Shown piece by piece: positions 56,473 through 64,000 of a stretch of 64,000 bases of DNA. A model generated the notes under the pieces. It saw only the letters and a program-made list of their open reading frames with translations, searched no databases and was not told where the DNA came from. Within the stretch, counting starts at the first letter, position 1, and each line of letters opens with the position of its first letter. The position numbers and the translations under genes were made by a program. This DNA comes from Cloacibacillus sp. (GTDB taxonomy: Bacteria; Synergistota; Synergistia; Synergistales; Synergistaceae): NCBI RefSeq assembly GCF_020860125.1, contig NZ_JAJBUX010000059.1, positions 1-64,000 of the forward strand, written 5' to 3'.

Positions 56473-57458
56473 ACTTTATCGCCTCCATAAAAAACAAGAT
56501 AACAGACCGTCTTAAATACGATGGCTCTTACGAACAGATAGTAAAATTTTACGGTGGTCTCCGCTCCTCATTTACCGGCGGAGAAAAGGCCGTGAAGAGA
56601 GACGGCTCGCGTATGCTGACGCCGGCGCTGTTTGTCTGCGGTCTATTCGCGGGGCTGTGCCTATGCTGGATGGTAAAGGGCGCGCTGCTCTCTCTGCGCC
56701 TTGACGCCGACATCGCCGCCGCCTCAAGGGTCAGCGGACGCGCGCCCTCCTTCGCGAACGCGAAGAGCGGAGGCGGGCTGGGAGACTTCACTGCCGCGAA
56801 CCCCTTCAAAGCTGATTTGCCGGTAAAAGAGGATAAAGCGGCGACGCGCACGGTGGCGCTTGACTCCCTCTCGCTTCAGGGAACACTGCCGAACATCGGC
56901 GCCTGGATAAGCGATCCCGAGGGAACGCGGCTTTTCCTGAAGGGGCAGACTATAAACGGCTATACGCTGGAAAAGATAAAATACGGAGAGGTGGTACTTG
57001 CCGACGGTAAAGGTGAACATACGCTCTATCTCTTCCTCTCGGGAGGAACTGCACCCAGAGCGCAGACGCCTTCGCCTGCTTCGCCGAAAGCCCCGCCGGC
57101 AGCCTCGCCGAAGCTTGATTTTTCCGGCGTTGAACCGGCAGCGGAGGGAAAAGAGGGGGCCGTGCCGCGCGAGCTTGTCGACGCGCTGCTGATGAACCCA
57201 TATGACGAACTTGGCAAGCTTAGGATGGTGCCGGCCGAGGACGGCTCCGGCATGCAGCTTGAGCGTATCGCGCCAGACAGCGTATTCGCCCGTGTCGGCG
57301 TCGCGCAGGGGGATGTCATACAGGCGGTCAACGGCGTCACCATTTCTAATATGGCGGATGCCGCGAACGCCGTGAACTCGCTGATGGCTGGGACGCGCTT
57401 CGATGTCACCGTACAACGCAAGGGAAAGCCCCTTGAGCTTAAGTACCAGGTGAAATAA
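56469..57458 (+). CDS. gspC: Type II secretion GspC-like protein with PDZ domain
   Basis: 329 residues from ATG 56469. One transmembrane helix (about 52-75), a homology region (about 110-185) with LDSLSLQGTLPNIGAWISDPEG and LKGQTINGYTLEKIKYGEVVL, a Pro/Ala linker (about 200-222), and a PDZ domain at the end (SVFARVGVAQGDVIQAVNGV). GspC connects the inner-membrane platform to the secretin GspD. Coupled to gspN by a 4-bp overlap. Confidence 0.88.
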   Translation: MNFIASIKNKITDRLKYDGSYEQIVKFYGGLRSSFTGGEKAVKRDGSRMLTPALFVCGLFAGLCLCWMVKGALLSLRLDADIAAASRVSGRAPSFANAKSGGGLGDFTAANPFKADLPVKEDKAATRTVALDSLSLQGTLPNIGAWISDPEGTRLFLKGQTINGYTLEKIKYGEVVLADGKGEHTLYLFLSGGTAPRAQTPSPASPKAPPAASPKLDFSGVEPAAEGKEGAVPRELVDALLMNPYDELGKLRMVPAEDGSGMQLERIAPDSVFARVGVAQGDVIQAVNGVTISNMADAANAVNSLMAGTRFDVTVQRKGKPLELKYQVK

Positions 57459-57469
57459 GGATCTGTCCT

Positions 57470-57931
57470 GTGCGGGGAAGGAGAGGTTTTACCCTTATAG
57501 AGGTGATGGTCGCCGTCATGGTTCTCGCGCTGACGACGACGGCGGCGATAAAGCTTACGATAATGGCGCAAAATACCCTCTCCGCCGTAAAGGAGAAAGA
57601 GAGCCTCTTGAATGCCGCGCAGGCGGTAGAGGCGGGGATCTCGACGAAGGAGCTCTCCGACGCCGGGACGAGCGGGGACTTCAAATGGGAGACGAAGGAC
57701 AAGGAAACGGAGATGTTTGGTGAGAAATTCGGGCGGCTCGACTTCGACAAGGCAGGCTCCGACGACAGCGGCGAAGCCCTAAAGGTGAAGTGGCGCGAGA
57801 TCACCGTCGCCGATAAGAAAAATAAAAAGATAATACTGTACATCCCCTCGAAAGAGGATGCAGAGGAAGATGCGGCAGTGGCGGCGTCGACGGATATAAA
57901 GAGCGGAAGCAGCGGCGATAAACAACAGTAG
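57470..57931 (+). CDS. Type II secretion pseudopilin, GspI-like
   Basis: 153 residues, GTG start. Prepilin site RRGFTLIEVMVAVMVLALT with Glu at +5 and a hydrophobic helix. The rest is short, charged and ends in a Ser/Gly tail. The VMVAVMVLALTTTAA helix and length suggest GspI rather than GspG; no calcium-site features of GspG are evident. Lies between gspC and gspD. Confidence 0.78.
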   Translation: MRGRRGFTLIEVMVAVMVLALTTTAAIKLTIMAQNTLSAVKEKESLLNAAQAVEAGISTKELSDAGTSGDFKWETKDKETEMFGEKFGRLDFDKAGSDDSGEALKVKWREITVADKKNKKIILYIPSKEDAEEDAAVAASTDIKSGSSGDKQQ

Positions 57932-57987
57932 ACGGAACTCCCGTCTTTATCACAGGTCAGAACGCAGCAAGAAATTAGGAGTGGTAA

Positions 57988-60030
57988 ATGATGCACGGTA
58001 AGAAAAGATTGCTTTATACATTATTCGCAGCGGCTGCCGTATCTCTCTCGGCCTGCACCCTGTCGGCGGCGGAGCCGGACCAGGAGGAGCTGAACCTGAT
58101 CCAGGCGGCGCAGGAGATGCGCGCCGCGGGTCGCGTACAGCTGAACTTCAAAGATCTTGACATGGCGAAGTTCATACGCTTTATGTCGGAGCTTCTTGGG
58201 GAGAATATACTTGTGAATCCGGGGGTTTCCGGCAAGGTCTCGGTGGTCTCGCCGAAGGCCGTCACCCTCAAAGAGGCGCGGCAGGTGATGCTGTCAGTGC
58301 TCGAAATGAACAACCTCTCCCTGCAGGACATGGAGGGCTACTCCAAAGTTGTGCCTCTCTCCACCGGCGGGACCGCGAGCAACACCGTCATCAAGGGGGA
58401 CCAAAGCGTTGACCCGAGCGACACAATAATGGTGCAGCTGGTGCCTCTGAGCTATGTGAAGGCCGGTTACGTCGTCTCGCCGCTCAAGACGGCGATCCCG
58501 CAGATACAGGTCTCCCCGATCGGCAACGGCAGCGCTGTTTTGCTGGTAGGCAAGGCCGCCCTGCTCTCCCGCGCCGCCGGGGTCATCCGCGCGATCGACG
58601 CCCCCGACAGCATCCGCACAATCAAGGTCTGCGCGCTTCAATACGCGAACGCGAAGCTGCTGGAGGCGCAGCTCAACGCGATCGCGAAGGACGCATCCTC
58701 AAAGCTGGCGGGGATGGTATCGGTCTCCGACGAGCGCACCAAGAGGATAATCCTCGTTGGCAGCAGCCAGAACATCCGCGAGGCGGAGCGCATCATCAAG
58801 GATATCGACATCCCCTCGCGCACCGAAAACTTCCACGTCTATCACCTGAAAAACGCCGACGCGAAGACGGTCGCCGAGCAGCTTTCCCAGATACTCGCTG
58901 TCGCCGCTAAGCTCTCGCCGGACCCCAAAGGGGCGATGCCCTCGACGGTCGTCCCGGACCTGCCGACCAACAGCCTTGTATTCACCGCCTCGCAGGAGCA
59001 GTACAACTCGCTTAAGACGATCCTCGAACAGCTTGACACGCAGCCGAAACAGGTACTGCTGCGCGGCCTCATCGCCGAGGTCAGCCTAAACAAGCTCAAC
59101 AGCGCCGGTATCGACTGGGCGGCCTGGGGCGGCGACCTCTTCGGCAGTACGGTAGTAGCGGGTAACGTGCAGCTTGGCAACACCGCCGTTCCCTCCGACG
59201 TTCAGCAGCTCTACCAGAGCCTGATCACAAAGGAGGTCTGGCACGACACTCCTAACGGAGGATATTCGACCACGGAGACGGCCGGCGCCGGACTTGCCTA
59301 TGCCTACATAAAGCTGCTCAACAAATTTGACGCGATCAACGTCCTCTCGATGCCGCGCCTCATGTGTACCGATAACCTTGAGAGCTCCCTCCAGGTTGGG
59401 CAGGTCATACCTCAGCTCAAGGGCAGCCTTACAAACGCGACCAACACCGACTCGGTGACGAACTCATACGAATACAAGGACGTCGGCCTCATCCTCACGG
59501 TGACGCCGCACATCAGAAGCGGCAACCTCGTCGCGCTGGAGATCGAACAACGCATCGAGGACCTGATGACGACGACGAACTCCGTCACGCCGATAACCTC
59601 CAAGCGTGAGGTCAAAACCAGCGTGCTCGTCGCGAACGGCGAAACGGTCGTCATAAGAGGCCTCATAAAAGAGGCGGAGAAGGAGCTGAAGAACCGTGTG
59701 CCGCTCTTCTCATACATCCCGCTGATCGGCAGTCTCTTCAAATCGCAGGAGAAGCAGCGCGAAAAGGTCGACCTGATGATCTTCCTCACGCCCTATATAC
59801 TTGAGACGCCGCAGCACGCCTCGAAGATCACCAACGAGATCATCACTGACGGACAGAAGCTCAGCGAGGCTGAACGCATCCTGATGCAGCGCAACAACGA
59901 GGACTACCGCAAGTCGATCAAACAGCAGGGAGTCACGAGGGAGATGCTCGATCCGCACGGACAGTTCTCCGGAGTGGTTGGCTCCGACGACGTGAAGCCG
60001 CAGCAAAAGGCCCCGGACGGCGGCAAATAA
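57988..60030 (+). CDS. gspD: Type II secretion secretin GspD
   Basis: 680 residues. Signal peptide ending LSACTLSAA (a lipobox-like LSAC is present, so lipidation is possible). N0/N1-N3 domains: VQLNFKDLDMAKFIRFMSELLGENILVNP-type opening (core FIRFMSELLGENILVNPG), repeated RTIKVCALQYANAKLLEAQL and FHVYHLKNADAKTVAEQL. Secretin core with VLLRGLIAEVSLNKLNSAG, VLSMPRLMCTDN, TVTPHIRSGN, VANGETVVIRGLI and VPLFSYIPLIGSLF. Forms the outer-membrane pore. AGGAGTGG precedes the ATG. Confidence 0.96.
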   Translation: MMHGKKRLLYTLFAAAAVSLSACTLSAAEPDQEELNLIQAAQEMRAAGRVQLNFKDLDMAKFIRFMSELLGENILVNPGVSGKVSVVSPKAVTLKEARQVMLSVLEMNNLSLQDMEGYSKVVPLSTGGTASNTVIKGDQSVDPSDTIMVQLVPLSYVKAGYVVSPLKTAIPQIQVSPIGNGSAVLLVGKAALLSRAAGVIRAIDAPDSIRTIKVCALQYANAKLLEAQLNAIAKDASSKLAGMVSVSDERTKRIILVGSSQNIREAERIIKDIDIPSRTENFHVYHLKNADAKTVAEQLSQILAVAAKLSPDPKGAMPSTVVPDLPTNSLVFTASQEQYNSLKTILEQLDTQPKQVLLRGLIAEVSLNKLNSAGIDWAAWGGDLFGSTVVAGNVQLGNTAVPSDVQQLYQSLITKEVWHDTPNGGYSTTETAGAGLAYAYIKLLNKFDAINVLSMPRLMCTDNLESSLQVGQVIPQLKGSLTNATNTDSVTNSYEYKDVGLILTVTPHIRSGNLVALEIEQRIEDLMTTTNSVTPITSKREVKTSVLVANGETVVIRGLIKEAEKELKNRVPLFSYIPLIGSLFKSQEKQREKVDLMIFLTPYILETPQHASKITNEIITDGQKLSEAERILMQRNNEDYRKSIKQQGVTREMLDPHGQFSGVVGSDDVKPQQKAPDGGK

Positions 60031-60037
60031 GAAGAAT

Positions 60038-61534
60038 ATGACGGAACGTTCATTAAAAGATTTAAACATAACGCCGGAAAGCGTGCTTGAGCTCATCCCT
60101 CCTGGGGTGAGCCTTGACGCTCTGCGTGACAAGTGTTTCATCCCCATCGCGCGCGACGAAAAGGTCGTTATCTTCGCAGCGGCCGACCTCTCATGCGTAG
60201 TGGAGGCACAGCTGCTTGCGGCCTCAATGGACGCCAGCGCCGATACCAGACTATTCCCGCCCGCGGAGATACAGAACCTCATCCGCGGACTCTACGATAT
60301 CAAAAGCGGCGTCGAACAGGATACGCTGAACGCCATCGAAGAGGTTGACGACCTCTCCGAACTCGCGCGCCAGGAGGTCATGAGCGACAGCGTGGACGCG
60401 CCGGTCGTCAAGCTCGTCAACGGCATCCTCATGGAGTCCCTGCGCGAACGCGCGACGGATATCCACATCGAACCCTACGAAGATCGCGTCGCCGTGCGCT
60501 ACCGCGTCGACGGCGTCCTCTCCGACCGATATGCCCTCTCAAAAGGACATCAGTCGCCTGTGACGAGCCGTATTAAAGTCATGGCCAACATGGATATCGC
60601 CGAACGTTTCGTGCCGCAGGACGGCCGCATCGGCATCAGCCTTGGGGACCGCCTTGTCGATATACGCGTCAGCTCATTGCCGACACAGCATGGAGAGCGC
60701 CTGGTGCTCAGGCTCCTTGATAAGGCGCGCGGCCTGCTGACGCTTGAGGACCTCGGCATGAAGGCCTACGAACGGGAGCGTATAGAGAACCTCATCCGCC
60801 GCCCCAACGGTATGATCCTCTTCACCGGCCCCACCGGCTCCGGCAAGAGCACGAGCCTCTACGCCATCCTGCAGGCGCTCGCGCGGCCGCAGGTGAACAT
60901 CATCACCGTCGAAGACCCGATAGAATATGATCTTCCGGGCGTGGGGCAGGTGCAGGTGAACGAAAAGGCGGGACTCACCTTTGCGAATACCCTGCGCTCC
61001 ATACTGCGTCAGGACCCCGATATCATCATGATCGGAGAGATGCGCGACTTTGACACCGCGCACATCGGCATACAGGCCTCGCTCACGGGACACCTTGTCT
61101 TTTCGACGCTCCACACCAACGATTCCATCAGCGCCGTGACCCGCCTTACCGACATGGGAGTTGAACCATACCTCATCTCAGGTTCGCTGCTCGGCGTCGT
61201 CGCCCAGCGGCTTGTGCGCCGGGTCTGCCCACACTGTAAAAAAGAGATCCCGACCTCCGGCGTCGTGTTAAAAAACGGCATCGAAAAGGCCTGGCGCGGC
61301 GTGGGCTGCGAACACTGCAACGGCAGCGGTTATCGCGGACGCTTCGGCCTCTATGAGCAGTTCGATGTTACGCCGGAGATACAGGACGCCATCGCCCGCG
61401 GCGCGGCGCTGCACGAACTCAAGAGTCTCGCGCGCTACGGCGGCTTCGCGACCCTGTTGGAGCTTGGCCTGCAGGCAGTCCGCGAGGGAGAGACGACGCC
61501 CGAAGAGATGCTGCGCGTCGTCGGCGAGGTATAA
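60038..61534 (+). CDS. gspE: Type II secretion ATPase GspE
   Basis: 498 residues. N-terminal GspE domain, then Walker A TGPTGSGKSTSLYAIL near 270, Asp box ITVEDPIEYDLPGVGQVQVN, Walker B LRQDPDIIMIGEMRD, His box STLHTNDS and the zinc-binding tetracysteine CPHCKK..CEHCNG. It energises pseudopilus growth. Starts 7 bp after gspD. Confidence 0.97.
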   Translation: MTERSLKDLNITPESVLELIPPGVSLDALRDKCFIPIARDEKVVIFAAADLSCVVEAQLLAASMDASADTRLFPPAEIQNLIRGLYDIKSGVEQDTLNAIEEVDDLSELARQEVMSDSVDAPVVKLVNGILMESLRERATDIHIEPYEDRVAVRYRVDGVLSDRYALSKGHQSPVTSRIKVMANMDIAERFVPQDGRIGISLGDRLVDIRVSSLPTQHGERLVLRLLDKARGLLTLEDLGMKAYERERIENLIRRPNGMILFTGPTGSGKSTSLYAILQALARPQVNIITVEDPIEYDLPGVGQVQVNEKAGLTFANTLRSILRQDPDIIMIGEMRDFDTAHIGIQASLTGHLVFSTLHTNDSISAVTRLTDMGVEPYLISGSLLGVVAQRLVRRVCPHCKKEIPTSGVVLKNGIEKAWRGVGCEHCNGSGYRGRFGLYEQFDVTPEIQDAIARGAALHELKSLARYGGFATLLELGLQAVREGETTPEEMLRVVGEV

Positions 61535-61537
61535 TCA

Positions 61538-62707
61538 ATGCCGCTCTATAAGGCCGAAGTCTACACTCTGGCGGGGGAGAAAAAGCAGCTCCGCAAAGAG
61601 GCGGCGAGCGAGAACGATCTGCTTCGCGAACTTGGCGAGGCAAAATATGTGATCATCAGCGTGAAAGAGGAAAAGCCGCGTACCTGGTCCTTCGCGGGAC
61701 GGTCGCGCAGGAAAAACCTGACGCTTGAGGAGCAGTACCTCTTCTGCACCACGCTATCTTCCTTTATGCGCAGCGGCCTCTCGATGACCGAGGTGCTGCG
61801 CCTGCTGCAAAAGCAGACGCGTGATAAAAACCTCAAGCCGATATACACGCAGCTGCGCGAATCGGTGGAGGGAGGGCGTTCGCTAGCCGGTTCGATGACC
61901 GCGCTCGGCGTCTTCCGCCCAAGCCTCGTCGGGATGGTGGAGTCGGGAGAAAGATCAGCCTCCCTCGCCGACATTCTCGAAAAGGCCGGTGAACTCATCC
62001 AGAACGAAATATCGCTGCGCCGAAAGATACAGTCCTCGCTGACCTATCCGGTGCTGATGCTTATCGTTGGCCTTGGCGTCGTCGTATTCCTTCTCAGCTT
62101 TGTCGTGCCGCGCCTCACCGCGCTTGTCGTGGAGTCCGGCGCGGAGCTGCCCTTCATAACCAAGATGCTGATATTCGTATCCAACGCCGTCCGCGTAGGG
62201 TTCCTCCCCTTTATCGCCGCCGTGGTGCTTGTCGTGTTCTGGATGCGCCGCAGCAACAAAAAAATCAACCTGCCGATGTTCAAAGATATCCGTGATAATC
62301 TGGCCTTCGCGCTGATCTTCAGCCAGAGCGGAACGCTGCTGCGCGCCGGAATGCCGTTGGTGCAGGCCCTCAAACTGACGGAGCCTCTCGACCCGGTCAA
62401 GGGACGCCTCTCCACCGTTTCCGAACACATCCGCCAGGGCTACCGTTTCTCCCAGGCGCTTGAGAAAGAGGGCTCATTCCCAGAGGAAATCGTGACGATA
62501 ATCCGCGTCGGCGAAAGCGGCAGCAACCTCCCCGACGCCGCCGTGCGCCTGGGCGCCAGCTGCTGGGAATACGCCCAGTCCGCAATGCAGAAATGGGCTA
62601 CCCTCGCCGAACCGCTGATCATCCTGGTGATGGGCGTGCTCGTAGGCTTCGTAGTGGTCGCCGTGCTGCTGCCGATATTCGATCTGTCGAGTTTGGCGGG
62701 GAGGTAG
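61538..62707 (+). CDS. gspF: Type II secretion inner-membrane protein GspF
   Basis: 389 residues. Two repeats of the T2SSF domain (about 60-185 and 265-385), each with helices and LSMTEVLRLLQKQ / MPLVQALKLTEPL motifs, plus transmembrane segments near 165-190, 212-235 and 360-385. Platform protein that binds GspE. Last gene of the operon; starts 3 bp after gspE. GspG and the prepilin peptidase GspO are not in the window. Confidence 0.95.
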   Translation: MPLYKAEVYTLAGEKKQLRKEAASENDLLRELGEAKYVIISVKEEKPRTWSFAGRSRRKNLTLEEQYLFCTTLSSFMRSGLSMTEVLRLLQKQTRDKNLKPIYTQLRESVEGGRSLAGSMTALGVFRPSLVGMVESGERSASLADILEKAGELIQNEISLRRKIQSSLTYPVLMLIVGLGVVVFLLSFVVPRLTALVVESGAELPFITKMLIFVSNAVRVGFLPFIAAVVLVVFWMRRSNKKINLPMFKDIRDNLAFALIFSQSGTLLRAGMPLVQALKLTEPLDPVKGRLSTVSEHIRQGYRFSQALEKEGSFPEEIVTIIRVGESGSNLPDAAVRLGASCWEYAQSAMQKWATLAEPLIILVMGVLVGFVVVAVLLPIFDLSSLAGR

Positions 62708-62895
62708 GGATGTAGTTTAATAGATAAGGATAAAATGTACTTTTATGTGATGACATATATATCTACTTTATATTCTATGATAGTGGCAGATATATTATCT
62801 TTTTACCGATAGCCCGCTAATCTATAAGTTGATATAATACACTTTATATTTGAATCTTATATGTTGACGCAACGAAGAATACGAAATGTGTGGTG
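62708..62895 (+). other. AT-rich intergenic region
   Basis: Base composition turns sharply AT-rich just after gspF and stays so to the end of the window. I see no clear terminator or repeat here. Confidence 0.5.
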
Positions 62896-63951
62896 ATGAA
62901 TATGTTAAATATTTATGTTCTATATACCAGTTATGATGTGCTTCTCTCAATGGCAATCGCCGCGTCGTATCCTAAAGATGATAATTTGATGCTGTTTGTC
63001 AGAATTCCCCATGCCTTAAAAAAAATTTACGGTATACTCTCAAATATTTTTCCTGAAAATAATGCACGATACTTTGCTTTCGAGGAAGAGAATATAGAGG
63101 ACTCTAATATAAGAAATTTTTTCCAAAAAAAACGCAATATAAAATTATTAGAGAGAGAAATAAAACGTCAGGGGCCTGTTGACAGGATCTTTTATAACCA
63201 GGAATGGAATGTCTACACAACATATGCCGTGCACTTAGCGCAGGAATTGAACTCGTCTGTAACCTTTAATTTTCTTGATGATGGTATATATACTTATGTT
63301 GAGACTATAAAGAAGCTCAAAAACCCCATTGAACGGTGGGCAGACAGGCTTGTATACGGAGGTTGGCATATAAATCACGCGATTCCTGGAACTTTGCGCG
63401 AAAATTGTACGATGTGGGCCTTGTTTCCACAGTTGCTGCCAGGAATATATAATAATAAAGAGCATGTGCGTATTGATATGGAGCCTCTTTTTGGGCAGAT
63501 TGATGAAATGGCTCTGATGAAAGAGACCCACACTTGTGAAGAGAGTAAAATAGAGGCGATTATTGCCACCGATTTTAATTCCAGCTGCACAAGCGACGAA
63601 TATAGAAATATAATAACCTCGATTGTAATGCGCTGTTGTGATGAAAATTTTAAGACGGCGATTAAACGTCACCCAGCTGACGATAGTTGTTTTAATTTCA
63701 CTCCGGATGGTTATGAAACTTTAGATCTATTGGATTGTGTCCCTATAGAGTTATACTATTTATATTTTCGCAAATCGTTGAAAAAGGTTGTCGGTGGACT
63801 TAGTACGGTCTTGCTGACTGCGCGTGCGATGTTGCCCGAAGCCGATATTGAGTCCGTTGTCTCCAGGAGCTATCTGGAATGTGACGAAAATTCTGATGAG
63901 ATATTAAAGCTTTTCTCACAGGTTGGTGTTAAGATAACTTTGATTGAGTGA
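62896..63951 (+). CDS. Polysialyltransferase-like glycosyltransferase
   Basis: About 351 residues. No membrane helix. The C-terminal half shows the pattern of capsule/LPS sialyl- and polysialyltransferase-like enzymes (GT52/PF07388 type): FKTAIKRHPADD near 255, then LLDCVPIELYYLYF and KKVVGGLSTVLLTARAM near 300, which in that group form the nucleotide-sugar site. Assignment is by motif only. AT-rich codons unlike the neighbouring secretion genes suggest horizontal acquisition, common for surface-glycan genes. Start uncertain: GTG 62890, ATG 62896 or ATG 62902, none with a strong ribosome site. Confidence 0.65.
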   Translation: MNMLNIYVLYTSYDVLLSMAIAASYPKDDNLMLFVRIPHALKKIYGILSNIFPENNARYFAFEEENIEDSNIRNFFQKKRNIKLLEREIKRQGPVDRIFYNQEWNVYTTYAVHLAQELNSSVTFNFLDDGIYTYVETIKKLKNPIERWADRLVYGGWHINHAIPGTLRENCTMWALFPQLLPGIYNNKEHVRIDMEPLFGQIDEMALMKETHTCEESKIEAIIATDFNSSCTSDEYRNIITSIVMRCCDENFKTAIKRHPADDSCFNFTPDGYETLDLLDCVPIELYYLYFRKSLKKVVGGLSTVLLTARAMLPEADIESVVSRSYLECDENSDEILKLFSQVGVKITLIE

Positions 63952-63973
63952 CCTCTATTGTTTTGAAAAGCAG

Positions 63974-64000
63974 ATGAAGGAAGCTAATAGGTTTAGGAAT
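63974..64000 (+). CDS. Possible start of a further gene, cut by the window end
   Basis: ATG followed by eight open codons to the edge, 22 bp after the glycosyltransferase stop. Too short to identify; included because the AT-rich region evidently continues. Confidence 0.25.

Overview
The window looks like a chromosomal segment of a GC-rich, diderm, anaerobic amino-acid-fermenting bacterium of the phylum Synergistota (a Cloacibacillus/Synergistes-type genome is my best guess). The main evidence is the C-terminus of the giant surface protein at 3894-8430: a Gly/Ser-rich linker with a GCN motif, one hydrophobic helix and a basic tail, the layout of the Synergist-CTERM sorting signal. A branched-chain amino-acid ABC transporter, a type II secretion cluster with secretin, and selenium/sulfur-handling genes agree with this. 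I see no rRNA, tRNA, CRISPR array or complete insertion sequence.

Layout. 1-3374: a hairpin-rich intergenic stretch, a DUF2207 membrane protein with LemA (minus strand), and a small membrane protein. 3375-8680: a giant surface protein flanked by two copies of a long palindromic element; its signal-peptide codons are separated from the rest of the frame by an eight-G tract. 8665-12168 (minus): cysteine desulfurase, YedF and a CHASE4/HAMP protein with a degenerate HD-GYP domain. 12378-15868: a ThiF/HesA-like gene with an in-frame TGA, an M19 dipeptidase, a HicB-like protein and a YjiH-type membrane protein. 15964-22557: YbaK, lytic transglycosylase, CitG, XRE/ImmA pair, Elp3-like radical SAM protein, old-yellow-enzyme family reductase, RpiR regulator. 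22659-29170 (minus): hybrid histidine kinase, then a phosphatase-folP-folK-hypothetical operon. 29490-34377: hrcA-grpE-dnaK under a CIRCE operator, then dnaJ with its own promoter. 34606-39144: livJHMGF. 39398-47269: secA, an exported unknown, argS, a DivIC-like protein and rpsF-ssb-rpsR. 47684-50442: DUF2232, rplI, dnaB. 50488-62707: an O-antigen-ligase-family protein coupled to a type II secretion/pseudopilin operon (J-K-L-M-N-C-I-D-E-F) that carries a perfect 272-bp tandem duplication. 62896-end: an AT-rich glycosyltransferase-like gene and the edge of another gene.

Most notable signals: (1) the poly-G tract predicted to switch the surface protein on and off; (2) four copies of a ~127-bp long-hairpin element, each starting at the stop codon of the gene next to it and in the same orientation relative to that gene, with compensatory changes in the central stem and invariant asymmetric bulges; (3) the in-frame TGA in the ThiF-like gene; (4) the recent duplication inside the type II secretion operon; (5) a perfect palindrome with the dnaJ -10 box as its centre. 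All family assignments are from reading the sequence; no database search was run.
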